Assembly: GCA_023423935.1 (NCBI GenBank)
Contig: JAFAEQ010000063.1
Coordinates: 1-64,000, forward strand
DNA: 64,000 bases
Reading direction: 5' to 3'
DNA from: Pseudomonadota bacterium
GTDB lineage: Bacteria; Pseudomonadota; Gammaproteobacteria; Steroidobacterales; Steroidobacteraceae
Shown here: piece after piece, positions 35,301 to 43,323 of the stretch
How positions within the stretch are numbered: the first letter of the stretch is position 1
How the letters are laid out: every line of letters begins with the position of its first letter
Position numbers and translations under genes: made by a program
Notes under the pieces: generated by a model
What the model was told of the DNA's origin: nothing
The model's input: only the letters and a program-made list of their open reading frames with translations
Database searches by the model: none

Positions 35301-35990
35301 ATGAGCGAAGAAACTCTGGTCAAAGTCCGTGGCCTGGCCAAGGATTACAGACGCGGCGCCGAGACGGTTCATGTCCTGCAAGCGCTCGATCTGGATATCC
35401 CCAAGGGCGACTTTCTCGCGCTGATGGGCCCATCGGGATCCGGCAAGTCGACATTGCTCAACCTGATCGGCGGGCTCGATCGGCCGACGGCTGGCAGCAT
35501 CGAGATCGCAGGACATCGCACCGACACCATGAGCGAAGCGCAACTCGGCCGCTGGCGCGCCAACCACGTCGGCTTCATTTTTCAGATGTACAACCTGCTG
35601 CCGGTACTTTCAGCAGAACGCAATGTCGAGCTGCCGCTCTTGCTCACATCGTTATCGGCTTCGGAGCGTCGCCGGCGCGCACAGGCCGCCCTCAGCCTCG
35701 TGGGTTTGAGCGAACGCGCCAAGCACAAGCCGCGCGAGCTGTCCGGCGGTCAGGAACAACGCGTCGGTATCGCACGCGCCATCGTGTCCGATCCGACTCT
35801 GCTTCTGTGCGACGAGCCCACCGGCGATCTCGATCGCAAATCGGGCGATGAGATCCTCGACCTGCTGAAAGCGCTGAATCAGCAACAGGGCAAGACCATC
35901 ATCATGGTCACGCACGATCCGCACGCAGCGGCTTGCGCGAAACGCACGCTGCATCTGGACAAAGGTCAGCTCATCCGCCAGGCCGCTTAA
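35301..35990 (+). CDS. ABC transporter ATP-binding protein (MacB/LolD-like)
   Basis: A 229-residue ATPase. Walker A is GPSGSGKST with K49, the Q-loop is FIFQMYNLLPVLSA, the signature is LSGGQEQRVGIARAI, Walker B is LLLCDEPTGDLD, and the switch His is in MVTHDPHAA. It is the classic MacB/LolD ATPase type, which powers FtsX-like permeases by mechanotransmission. It belongs with the two permeases at 36196 and 37344. A 205-bp gap containing a repeat element separates it from them, which is unusual inside such an operon. Confidence 0.95.
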   Translation: MSEETLVKVRGLAKDYRRGAETVHVLQALDLDIPKGDFLALMGPSGSGKSTLLNLIGGLDRPTAGSIEIAGHRTDTMSEAQLGRWRANHVGFIFQMYNLLPVLSAERNVELPLLLTSLSASERRRRAQAALSLVGLSERAKHKPRELSGGQEQRVGIARAIVSDPTLLLCDEPTGDLDRKSGDEILDLLKALNQQQGKTIIMVTHDPHAAACAKRTLHLDKGQLIRQAA

Positions 35991-36009
35991 TTCGCAGGAG
36001 GGGAATTTC

Positions 36010-36180
36010 GGAGGCCGCAAAGACCGCAAAAAGGAAACGTGATCGAGGGAGGACGTGCCGGAATGGCAGCAGAAGGGGAACAGGGTCAGATGAATGTGCC
36101 TGCCTTTCCTTTCTTCTTTCTGGATAGCGGCTCTTTAGTCTTCCGAACGAGCCATTCTTTTTTGCGGTCCTTGCGGCAAC
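36010..36180. repeat. Inverted nonamer-repeat element, CCGCAAAGA type, inside an ABC operon
   Basis: The left arm (36010-36038: GCCGCAAAGACCGCAAAAAGG) faces the right arm (36154-36180: TTCTTTTTTGCGGTCCTTGCGG). A unique 115-nt segment lies between. The same arms occur at 50808-50930. The element sits between the ATPase and first permease genes of one operon. Confidence 0.83.
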
Positions 36181-36195
36181 TCTGATCTTCGAGCC

Positions 36196-37344
36196 ATGTT
36201 CAAGTTTCTTCCATTGCTCTGGGCCAATCTGCAGCGCAAGCGCTTGCGGACCTGGCTCACGCTGGCATCGATCATCGTTGCGTTCCTGCTGTTCGGTATT
36301 TTGCAGACGCTGCGCATGGCGTTGACGGGTGGGGCTGATCTCGCTGGCGTCGATCGGCTGGTCACGATTCACAAGGTGTCGATCATCCAGTCGCTGCCGC
36401 AGAGTTATCTGAATCGGGTGCGCAGCGTCGAAGGCATTCGCGTTGCGATGGCGCACAACTGGTTCGGCGGAGTGTTCAAAGAAGACCGCAATCAGGTGGT
36501 CGCCATCACGGCGGATCCGAACGTGTTCTTCGATGTGTATCCGGAAATAAAACTGCCCGAGGATCTGAAGGCAGCATGGCGCGCCGATCGCGCAGCGGCA
36601 ATCGCCGGCAAAGCGACGGCGGATCGATACGGATGGAAAGTCGGCGACACGATTCCGCTACGCTCGAACATCTTCACGAAGAAGGACGGCAGCAGTGTGT
36701 GGGATCTGAAGATCGTCGGCGTCTACGAAGGCGGCGACAATCAGACGGTGTACTTCAACTACGACTACCTGAATGAGTCGCGCACCTTCGGCAAGGATGA
36801 CATCGGCTGGATCGTCACGCGGCTCAACGATCCGGATCAGGCACCGGCCATTGCAAGCAAGATCGATGCGCTGTTCGCCAACTCCTCGACGGAAACGAAG
36901 ACTTCCACCGAACGCGCGTTCGCACAGAGCTTCGCGAATCAGATGGGCAACATTGGCGCGATCGTCACGGCGGTAGCTTCCGCGGTGTTCTTCACGATGC
37001 TGCTGGTGATCGCAAACACGATGGGGCAATCGGTGCGCGAGCGCACGAACGAGCTCGCCGTCATGAAAACACTCGGCTTCTCGAGCGCACAGCTCACGTC
37101 GATGGTGCTCGCGGAATCTCTATTGCTGACGCTGCTCGGCGCCGCGATCGGGCTGCTGTTCGCGAGCTTCGCTTCGATCGGACTCGGCAAGGCCGTACAG
37201 AGTTTCTTCCCCGCCCTCGGCATGCCTGCGGATACGTACCCGATCGGCGTCGCGCTCGCGCTGATCCTCGGCGCACTGGCCGGCGCGTTGCCGTGCATTC
37301 AAGCCTGGCAGCTACGGATCGTCGACGCATTGAGGAAAGCATAA
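36196..37344 (+). CDS. FtsX-like ABC transporter permease 1
   Basis: A 382-residue membrane protein of the MacB_PCD/FtsX type. Helix 1 is near the N-terminus (TLASIIVAFLLFGILQT). A large periplasmic domain covers about 45-245. Three C-terminal helices contain the FtsX-family NTMGQSVRERTNELAVMKTLGFS and LLLTLLGAAIGLLFA. The DUF/MacB core lacks a lipoprotein-type retention motif. The stop overlaps the next ATG by one base (TAATG), so permeases 1 and 2 are coupled and probably form a heterodimer with two copies of the ATPase. Confidence 0.92.
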   Translation: MFKFLPLLWANLQRKRLRTWLTLASIIVAFLLFGILQTLRMALTGGADLAGVDRLVTIHKVSIIQSLPQSYLNRVRSVEGIRVAMAHNWFGGVFKEDRNQVVAITADPNVFFDVYPEIKLPEDLKAAWRADRAAAIAGKATADRYGWKVGDTIPLRSNIFTKKDGSSVWDLKIVGVYEGGDNQTVYFNYDYLNESRTFGKDDIGWIVTRLNDPDQAPAIASKIDALFANSSTETKTSTERAFAQSFANQMGNIGAIVTAVASAVFFTMLLVIANTMGQSVRERTNELAVMKTLGFSSAQLTSMVLAESLLLTLLGAAIGLLFASFASIGLGKAVQSFFPALGMPADTYPIGVALALILGALAGALPCIQAWQLRIVDALRKA

Positions 37345-38534
37345 TGGCCAGCGCAGTCTCGCAAGTCGTCGCAGTCACCGCGCTCAACATCCGCAACATC
37401 CGCGAGCGCCTCACCTCCTCCATCGTCGCGCTCGTCGGTATCGCAGGTGTCGTGACAGTGCTGATCGGCGTGCTTTCGATCGGCGAAGGGTTTCGTGCCG
37501 TCCTCGATCAGTCCGGCGCCGCGGATGTCGCGATCGTCCTGCGCGGGGGTGCCACCGACGAGATGGGCAGCGGCCTGTCGCAGGAACAGACGCGCATCAT
37601 CGCCGACACGAACGGAATCAAGCGCGATGAGAGTGGCGCGATTGCCTCGCCCGAGCTGTATGTCGTGGTCGACGTACCCACACGGCGCACGGGAACACCC
37701 GCGAACGTTCCGCTGCGAGGCGTTTCGCCCAACGCAAGCAAGCTGCGACAGGACTTCCGCATCCTCGAGGGGCAATCCTTCACGCCCGGAAAATTCGAAG
37801 TGATCGTCGGACGCGGTGCGGTGAAACAATTTGCCGGACTCGAAGTCGGCAGCAAGTTGCGCTGGGGAACGACCGAATGGACCGTCACTGGAATCTTTGG
37901 CGATCGCGGCAGTGTTGCGGAATCAGAGATCTGGACGGATGCGACCGTGCTACAAGGCGCGTACAACCGCGGCACCACTTATCAATCCACGCGCGTCAAG
38001 CTGACGGATGCGAATGCGATGCAGACCTTCAAGGACGCGCTCACCACCGATCCGCGACTCAATGTCAAAGTGTTCTCGGAAAAGCAGTTCTATGAAGAGC
38101 AATCGCACACGCTGCAGGCGCTCGTGAAATACGTCGGCACCTCGATCGCGGCGCTGATGGGACTCGGCGCGATCTTCGCGGCGTTGAACACGATGTACTC
38201 CGCCGTCTCTGCACGCACGCGTGAGATCGCCACGCTGCGAGCACTTGGCTTCGGCGCCGTGCCGATCACGGTCTCTGTTCTCGCCGAAGCACTCCTGCTG
38301 GGGCTCGCAGGCGGGCTGATCGGCGCGGTCATCAGCTATTTCGCTTTCAACGGCATGCAGGCTTCGACCATGAACTTTGCAACGTTCAGCCAGATCACGT
38401 TTGCCTTCACGGTGACGCCGCAGTTGTTGATCCAGGCACTGACCTACGCACTCGTGCTCGGCTTCATCGGCGGCCTCTTGCCGAGCCTGCGCGCCGCGAA
38501 ACTGCCGATAACGACTGGACTGAGGGAGCTGTGA
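37344..38534 (+). CDS. FtsX-like ABC transporter permease 2
   Basis: A 396-residue partner of the preceding permease with the same topology. Helix 1 is VALVGIAGVVTVLIGVLSIGEGF. A MacB-type periplasmic core (about 60-260) contains LYVVVDVPTRRTG and FEVIVGRGAVKQFAGLEVG. The C-terminal three-helix FtsX module contains NTMYSAVSARTREIATLRALGFG. It starts in the one-base overlap with permease 1. A terminator-like hairpin follows the gene. Confidence 0.93.
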   Translation: MASAVSQVVAVTALNIRNIRERLTSSIVALVGIAGVVTVLIGVLSIGEGFRAVLDQSGAADVAIVLRGGATDEMGSGLSQEQTRIIADTNGIKRDESGAIASPELYVVVDVPTRRTGTPANVPLRGVSPNASKLRQDFRILEGQSFTPGKFEVIVGRGAVKQFAGLEVGSKLRWGTTEWTVTGIFGDRGSVAESEIWTDATVLQGAYNRGTTYQSTRVKLTDANAMQTFKDALTTDPRLNVKVFSEKQFYEEQSHTLQALVKYVGTSIAALMGLGAIFAALNTMYSAVSARTREIATLRALGFGAVPITVSVLAEALLLGLAGGLIGAVISYFAFNGMQASTMNFATFSQITFAFTVTPQLLIQALTYALVLGFIGGLLPSLRAAKLPITTGLREL

Positions 38535-38565
38535 AGTGAAGCCGCTGGGGACGGGCTAGTGGGCA

Positions 38566-38605
38566 ATGGCGATTCGGACAGCGCCATCACCCGCCCCGTT
38601 TTCTA
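38566..38605 (+). terminator. Terminator-like hairpin after the ABC exporter operon
   Basis: ATGGCG (38566-38571) pairs with CGCCAT (38582-38587). Weaker outer pairing joins GGGGACGGG and CCCGCCCC, and a short TTTTC run follows (38599 on). It lies about 30 nt after the last permease stop. Confidence 0.55.
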
Positions 38606-38639
38606 ACGAGTAGCCAGTAGGCCACCCGCTTCGTCTCTC

Positions 38640-39539
38640 ATGCCAGAACTTCCCGACATCACGAGCTATGTCGAAGCGCTGAACGAGCGCATCGTCGGGC
38701 AGACACTCGAACGCATCGTTCTCAAGAATCCCTTTCTGTTGCGTTCCGTCGATCCGCCGCTGACGGCGCTGGAGGCTCGGCGAGTCGTGCAAGTGCGCCG
38801 CTTGGGGAAGCGCATCGCGATCGGTGTCGAAGGCGATCTTTGGCTGGTCATTCACCTGATGATCGCTGGGCGCCTGCATTGGTATCCGCAGGGCGGTCGG
38901 GCGAAAGTCCGCGCGCCGCTGGTGCAGTTCGAGTTTCCCAATGGCACGCTCACATTGACCGAGGCCGGCAGCAAACGACGCGCATCGCTGTATGCCGTCG
39001 CAAACACAGCGCTGCTGGCCGAACACGATCGCCAGGGGCTCGAAGTCCTCGAAGCCAGCGCCGATGACTTTCGCGAGAGACTCGCGCGCGTGAACCACAC
39101 GCTCAAGCGTGCACTCACCGATCCCACGATCGTAAGTGGGATCGGGAACGCGTACTCGGATGAGATTCTTCATCGCGCCCGGCTCTCGCCCATGAGCCAG
39201 ACAAAGCATCTCAGCGAGGCCGAGTGGCAGCGGCTCTTCGATGCGACCCGGGAAGTTCTCACCGAGTGGACGCAACGATTGCGCGCGCAGCGTCGTGGTG
39301 AATTTCCGGAGAAGGTCACCGCGTTTCACGAGGCAATGGCGGTACACGGCAAGTACGGCAAGCCGTGCCCGGTGTGCGGCACGGAGATTCAGCGCATCCG
39401 CTACGCAGACAACGAAACCAACTATTGCCCGCGCTGCCAGACGGACGGCAGACTGCTCGCCGATCGCTCCCTTTCACGCCTGCTGAAGAGCGACTGGCCT
39501 CGAACCATCGAAGCATTGGAGAACTCGAAGCCGAAGTGA
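38640..39539 (+). CDS. Fpg/Nei family DNA glycosylase
   Basis: A 299-residue base-excision repair enzyme. The N-terminal catalytic P2-E3 is present (MPELPDITSYVEAL). Family motifs include RLGKRIAIGVEGDLWLVIHLMIAGRLHW and the helix-two-turn-helix DPTIVSGIGNAYSDEIL. The C-terminal zinc finger is CPVCGT...NYCPRCQTDG. Position six, usually Glu in MutM (PELPEVE), is Asp-Ile here, so it belongs to a less-characterised Fpg-like subgroup. It probably removes oxidised purines or pyrimidines. Confidence 0.92.
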   Translation: MPELPDITSYVEALNERIVGQTLERIVLKNPFLLRSVDPPLTALEARRVVQVRRLGKRIAIGVEGDLWLVIHLMIAGRLHWYPQGGRAKVRAPLVQFEFPNGTLTLTEAGSKRRASLYAVANTALLAEHDRQGLEVLEASADDFRERLARVNHTLKRALTDPTIVSGIGNAYSDEILHRARLSPMSQTKHLSEAEWQRLFDATREVLTEWTQRLRAQRRGEFPEKVTAFHEAMAVHGKYGKPCPVCGTEIQRIRYADNETNYCPRCQTDGRLLADRSLSRLLKSDWPRTIEALENSKPK

Positions 39540-39564
39540 TCGATTGGACTTGCACCCCGCTTCC

Positions 39565-40386
39565 ATGTCACCGCAGCCGCACATTCATCTGAGCCTGAGA
39601 CCTGCGCCGCCGCTTGCGCGCTACATCGAACAGGTCTGGTACTGGGAAGGACCGATGGCATCGCACACCCGCGATCGCATCCTGCCCTCGGGCTGCGCGA
39701 GCCTGATCATCAATCTCGCCGAGGATGAAGTTCGCGACTACGTGGGGAAAGATCACTCGCAGATCGCGCGACATCCAGGGGCCGTCCTGGTCGGCGCCTA
39801 CTCGAAGTTCACGGTGATCGACAGTAGTGAGCAGCGCGCGGTCATCGGCGTGGATTTCAAACCGGGCGGCATGGCACCGTTCTTCGACTCCGCGGCAGAT
39901 GAGCTGCATAACACCCACGTGGGGCTGCGCGATGTCTGGGGCGAGCGCGGCCATTGCCTGCGCGAGCAGGTACTCCACGAGCAAACGCCAGCGAATCGCT
40001 TGCAACGCGTCCTGCGGGAACTCGCTCGACGCGCCCGTCCGCTGGAGCAGCGGGCGGAAGTCGACTTTCTCATCGCGCAGCTCACGATGTCACCACATCA
40101 GAGTGTTGCCGACTTGAGCGAACGAGCCGGTCTCAGCGCGCGGCGGATCTCCAGACTGTTCGCACTGCAGACGGGACTCACGCCGAAGCTGTTCGCGCGT
40201 ATCAAGCGCTTCGAGCAAGTGCTCAGATGCATGCACACACAGGAGCGCCACTGGAGCGAGATTGCGCAGCACTGCGGATATTTCGACCAGTCGCATCTGA
40301 TCCACGAATGTCGCGAGCTGTCGGGATGCACTCCCGAAGAATTGCAAAGCCGTCGCCTCGGCCTGACTCGGCACATCCCGCTCTGA
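39565..40386 (+). CDS. AraC family transcriptional regulator (DUF6597 type)
   Basis: A 273-residue regulator. The N-terminal DUF6597-like sensor domain (PPLARYIEQVWYWEG, then ILPSGCASLIINL) covers about 10-130. A C-terminal AraC helix-turn-helix pair covers about 175-265 (VADLSERAGLSARRISRLFALQTGLTPKLFARIKRFEQVL and EIAQHCGYFDQSHLIHECRELSGCTPEEL). The ATG at 39565 is chosen over a TTG seven codons upstream. It sits 82 nt before a VOC-family gene on the same strand, a common regulator-target pairing. Confidence 0.92.
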   Translation: MSPQPHIHLSLRPAPPLARYIEQVWYWEGPMASHTRDRILPSGCASLIINLAEDEVRDYVGKDHSQIARHPGAVLVGAYSKFTVIDSSEQRAVIGVDFKPGGMAPFFDSAADELHNTHVGLRDVWGERGHCLREQVLHEQTPANRLQRVLRELARRARPLEQRAEVDFLIAQLTMSPHQSVADLSERAGLSARRISRLFALQTGLTPKLFARIKRFEQVLRCMHTQERHWSEIAQHCGYFDQSHLIHECRELSGCTPEELQSRRLGLTRHIPL

Positions 40387-40468
40387 GCGCGCGCATTTCG
40401 CTTTTTTCCAATCCGCCCGATCGCACGGTCGCTAGGCTTCATGGACCTTTCCATCGCGGAGCAATACG

Positions 40469-40891
40469 ATGATCTCAGGTGCGAGCAGTCTGATTCCGTG
40501 TCTTTCCTATCGGGACGCCCCGGCGGCCATCGAATGGCTGTGTGCGACATTCGGCTTCGAGAAGCACGTGACTTATCCGGACGATAAGGGCGGCATCACC
40601 CATGCGGAGCTGCGCCATGGCAGCGGCATGATCATGCTGGGATCGGTGAAGGATTCCGAGTATGGCCGTGTGATTCGTCAGCCTGATCAGATCGACGGAT
40701 TCGTCACTCAGAGTGTTTATGTCATTACCACTCAGCCAGACGAATTGCATCGCAGAGCCAAGGCGGCGGGCGTGCGCATGATCATCGATCTGCGCGAGGA
40801 GTCGTATGGCAGCCGAGGCTTCACGTGTCGCGACCTCGAAGGACATGTGTGGAGTTTCGGTACCTACGATCCGTGGGCGACGCCCAGGTAA
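40469..40891 (+). CDS. VOC superfamily (glyoxalase/bleomycin resistance-like) protein
   Basis: A 140-residue protein of the vicinal oxygen chelate fold. It has IPCLSYRDAPAAIEWLCATFGFEKHV at the N-terminus and the closing motif FTCRDLEGHVWSFGTY. The middle shows a two-module layout typical of the PhnB/glyoxalase-like group. Metal ligands would include H in ITHAELRHG and E in DLEGHVW. A GGAG site lies before the ATG. It is probably controlled by the AraC-type gene upstream. The substrate is unknown. Confidence 0.9.
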   Translation: MISGASSLIPCLSYRDAPAAIEWLCATFGFEKHVTYPDDKGGITHAELRHGSGMIMLGSVKDSEYGRVIRQPDQIDGFVTQSVYVITTQPDELHRRAKAAGVRMIIDLREESYGSRGFTCRDLEGHVWSFGTYDPWATPR

Positions 40892-40967
40892 TCGGTTTCT
40901 GACCTGACTTGCCGGAAATTTACGTAAGACCAGCCTCGGCTGTGCATGAATAGCGCGAGGTGCGCAG

Positions 40968-40992
40968 TACATGCACACCCGGAGTGCATGTA
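40968..40992 (+). promoter_or_regulatory. NtrC-like upstream activator dyad
   Basis: TACATGCAC and its exact inverted copy GTGCATGTA are separated by 7 nt. The inner part, TGCAC-N7-GTGCA, is 17 bp and matches the spacing of NtrC binding sites. Its centre is about 97 bp upstream of the predicted start from the -24/-12 promoter at 41051, the usual place for a bacterial enhancer-binding protein site. Confidence 0.65.
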
Positions 40993-41050
40993 TACGGCCA
41001 ACTGGGTGACGCACATGAGTAATCAGGCCATTTCCCTCGCAAGACAACGC

Positions 41051-41066
41051 TGGCACAGCTCGTGCA
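41051..41066 (+). promoter_or_regulatory. Sigma-54 (-24/-12) promoter
   Basis: TGGCACAGCTCGTGCA has the invariant GG (41052-41053) and GC (41064-41065) with the exact 10-nt spacing between them, inside an otherwise near-consensus TGGCAC-N5-TGCA context. The predicted transcription start is near 41077. No gene lies downstream on this strand before the terminator at 41177-41217. Confidence 0.75.
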
Positions 41067-41076
41067 TTACTAAGCT

Positions 41077-41217
41077 CGTCAAATGTTGGGTGGGTTGCGA
41101 GTTGAGTTTCTCCGGTAAGTTTTAAACATGCTTACGATGGTGGTTGACTATCCCCCTGAGCCATCTCGGATGCAGGGCGTGCGTAACACCACGAATGTTA
41201 CGCACGCTTCTTTTTTC
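41077..41217 (+). ncRNA. Candidate sigma-54-dependent small RNA, about 140 nt
   Basis: This is the interval between a -24/-12 promoter and a strong intrinsic terminator; it has no plausible reading frame with a start and ribosome site. Three hairpins precede the terminator. First, CTCG-CAA/TTG-CGAG (41075-41101) has a GGGTGGG-containing loop. Second, GTAAG/CTTAC lies at 41115-41135. Third, GATGG/CCATC (41136-41165) encloses ACTATCCCCC. The G-rich loop and C-rich segment could pair with each other or with target mRNAs. Together with the NtrC-like dyad, this resembles nitrogen-regulated sRNAs such as Pseudomonas NrsZ in logic. I see no sequence similarity to a known RNA. Confidence 0.65.
41177..41217 (+). 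terminator. Strong rho-independent terminator of the candidate small RNA
   Basis: A perfect 11-bp stem (GCGTGCGTAAC, 41177-41187, with 41197-41207) and a 9-nt loop are followed directly by TTCTTTTTT. It is one of the best intrinsic terminators in the window, and it follows no protein gene on the plus strand. Confidence 0.9.
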
Positions 41218-41633
41218 GCACTCACACACTGACACCCCGATTTCCGGTCATGCACGTCTGCCTCTCGCAGGAGGACAGCGTCGCGTTGCGCGGCCAGTGA
41301 ACCTGGCCGCGCTCTTTCACCTGTGAATCACAAGGACGCTTGCCGCTCTCGCTTCGCGACGCGCCATCCCGATTTAGCCGGACAAAAAAATGTTCGACTG
41401 AAGTCGAACCACAGCAGAAAGGGGCTTCCGGCTAGGGGACTCGTGGACTGTGACCTCAACCGTCGGTAGTGATGTCGCGCCGGGGGAGGCCGAAGGCAGG
41501 GGCCAGGCCCTGTGGATCAGCGGGAATCCGGCGGGAGATCCCGACCTTCGCCGGACCTTTGCCGGGATGACGACTGGCCTTCGACGGAATAACGACCCAA
41601 AGCCGCACTCTCGAATCAGTCGTTACAGTCCAC
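41218..41633. other. Gene-free stretch with two further dyads and a repeat-like segment
   Basis: No gene is supported. A perfect 10-bp hairpin lies at 41288-41312 (GCGCGGCCAG/CTGGCCGCGC, loop TGAAC) followed by TCTTTC. A second dyad, GTTCGACT-GA-AGTCGAAC, lies at 41392-41409. From about 41460 to 41570 the minus strand reads CGTCATCCCGGCAAAGG and then CCCGCCGGATTCCCGC. That resembles the dispersed intergenic repeats with a CGTCATCCC start found in many proteobacteria, so it may be a repeat copy. Confidence 0.5.
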
Positions 41634-41963
41634 CTAGAAATCCGCGAACATGGATTCGACGATGGCGGCCTCGGCCGCGCAGCCGATTTCTTTGGTGGTA
41701 TTGGGGGGCAGAAAGAACTGTTCCGTCAGATCCTTGCCGCCCGCGGCTTTCCACCGCAGAGTCACGGCAAGCGTCTTGAAGGTATGCGCGTTACTCAGCC
41801 AGAGGCGATTGTTATGAGCGTCGCACTCGCCCTCGAACCTGAAGCTGACGACGCTGCTCGGCCCCTGATCCTCTTCTGCGGCGCGCGCCGGCGCCGCCAG
41901 GACGGTCAATGACACGCAAGCAATGGTCACGGATGCGGTTCGCGCCGCTCTGGCAAGATTCAT
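41634..41963 (-). CDS. Small exported hypothetical protein
   Basis: A 109-residue protein with a clear signal peptide (about 1-28, cleavage near ARA-AEE). The mature part is a short beta-rich domain with a pair of cysteines (GECDAHNNRLWLSN; TTKEIGCAAEA) that could form a disulfide. I do not recognise the family. The ATG at 41963 is chosen because GGGGA is 7 nt upstream; ATG at 41975 is also possible. The function is unknown. Confidence 0.65.
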   Translation of the reverse strand: MNLARAARTASVTIACVSLTVLAAPARAAEEDQGPSSVVSFRFEGECDAHNNRLWLSNAHTFKTLAVTLRWKAAGGKDLTEQFFLPPNTTKEIGCAAEAAIVESMFADF

Positions 41964-42174
41964 CGTCTTCCCCATGCCCTGAACAATCGCGCCCGACGCC
42001 GGCCTCTTCGTGGACCCGTCACGTCGTGCCTGCAATATAGTCGCTTCGCGCGTCTGCCGCATCGCCGCGGCGCTGTAGCAGCACCAAAACCTCGACGAAG
42101 CGCACGTTCGCGCTTGGTTTGCGGTGCGCGCCGTGCGCTGTCATTCAAGAATATGAGCGATACTGGTCGTGTGG

Positions 42175-42193
42175 TTTGGACTTTTCGTCCAAA
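42175..42193 (+). promoter_or_regulatory. Hairpin upstream of sodB
   Basis: TTTGGAC and GTCCAAA form a perfect 7-bp stem with a 5-nt TTTTC loop, 106 bp before the sodB start. It could be an operator or leader hairpin. No Fur or redox-regulator consensus was recognised in it. Confidence 0.35.
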
Positions 42194-42298
42194 ACTGGAT
42201 CGGCTGAACGGACCTAGGCGCAGGAACCCATTGCAGGGTTGAACGTTGCTTGGTATTCCCTTCGCCCCTTTTTTATCGTCCCTCTACGAGGAATCGTC

Positions 42299-42904
42299 AT
42301 GGCCTTTACATTGAAGCCGCTGCCTTTCCCCAAGGACTCGTTGGGTCCTTCCATGTCGGCGCGGACACTCGAGCATCATCACGACAAACATCACGCAGCC
42401 TACGTCACGAAGCTCAACGAGTTCGTCGCAGGTACGCCGATGGAGAATCAGGACCTCGAGAGCATCATCAAGGCCACGGTGGGCAAGAGCGGCAAGGAAC
42501 AGAAGATCTTCAACAATGCGGCGCAGACCTGGAATCATGATTTCTTCTGGGATTCGATCGCGCCGAACGGTGGCGGCACACCGCCGGAGCCGATCCTGAA
42601 GCGTCTTCAAACCACCTTCTCGTCCTTCGAGAACTTCCGCGACAAATTCGTCGAGGCTGCCGTCGGACAATTCGGCAGCGGCTGGGCATGGCTCGTTCTC
42701 AAGAACGATCAGCTCGAAATCACGACGACCCACGACGCTGACACGCCGGTCGCTCACGGCGTGCATGCGCTGTGGACCTGCGACGTCTGGGAGCACGCCT
42801 ACTATCTCGACTATCAGCACGAGCGCGCCCGCTTCGTGAAAACGGTCGTCGAGAACCTCGCGAACTGGCAGTTCGTCAGCAAGCGTTTGAGCGAAGTCGG
42901 CTGA
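42299..42904 (+). CDS. sodB: Iron superoxide dismutase
   Basis: A 201-residue cytoplasmic enzyme that dismutates superoxide. Metal ligands follow the SOD pattern: H27 in LEHHHDKHHAAYV, the His in WNHDFFWDS, and Asp and His in DVWEHAYYLDY. The iron-type signature NNAAQTWNHDFFW and FGSGWAWLV place it with SodB rather than SodA. GAGG lies before the ATG at 42299. Some members are cambialistic, so iron specificity is inferred. Confidence 0.95.
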   Translation: MAFTLKPLPFPKDSLGPSMSARTLEHHHDKHHAAYVTKLNEFVAGTPMENQDLESIIKATVGKSGKEQKIFNNAAQTWNHDFFWDSIAPNGGGTPPEPILKRLQTTFSSFENFRDKFVEAAVGQFGSGWAWLVLKNDQLEITTTHDADTPVAHGVHALWTCDVWEHAYYLDYQHERARFVKTVVENLANWQFVSKRLSEVG

Positions 42905-43086
42905 GATCGCTCGAGATGCGGCCGGGTTCTCCCTGCCGCATCCAGGGCTGCGCATGCGCGACAACCCTTTCGGCGGCCGCATGGGCCGCTCCTCAATTCC
43001 TTATCCGCCTAAGTAATCGTGTGGCTGTCCGCCGGGCACGCCGCGCTGCATCATTCAGCTTGATTTGGGCGAGAGGGCTTGGGGGT

Positions 43087-43299
43087 ATGCACGCCAAAAA
43101 CGACTCCCGCACGGAGGCCGCCATCTACTGGTCGGCCGTCAGCCTGATCGTTTGCGAAGGCCTGCCGATCGACAAGGCGGCCGAGCATCTCGGCGTCGCC
43201 GGCCACGAGCTTCGCGAAATCCTCCATCGGCGCCAGACCCTTCGCTTGCTCGACGAGTCCTCCCGCGAAGCGACGGTCATTCCCTTCCACCGCCATTAA
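43087..43299 (+). CDS. Small helix-turn-helix-like hypothetical protein
   Basis: A 70-residue protein. The central part, IYWSAVSLIVCEGLPIDKAAEHLGVAGHELREILHRR, reads as a compact helix-turn-helix with an IDKAAEHLGV recognition-like turn. It is preceded by GGGGGT and bounded by ordinary intergenic sequence. I do not recognise the family. It may be a small DNA-binding protein, but nothing beyond the helix pattern supports this. Confidence 0.5.
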   Translation: MHAKNDSRTEAAIYWSAVSLIVCEGLPIDKAAEHLGVAGHELREILHRRQTLRLLDESSREATVIPFHRH

Positions 43300-43323
43300 C
43301 TTTCGTTTGCCCCGGGCCGACGC

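Noticed and set aside
41144..41326. 60-residue frame crossing the candidate sRNA terminator
   Set aside because: It starts with TTG without a ribosome site and is read through a strong intrinsic terminator. It is not a credible alternative to a non-coding RNA.
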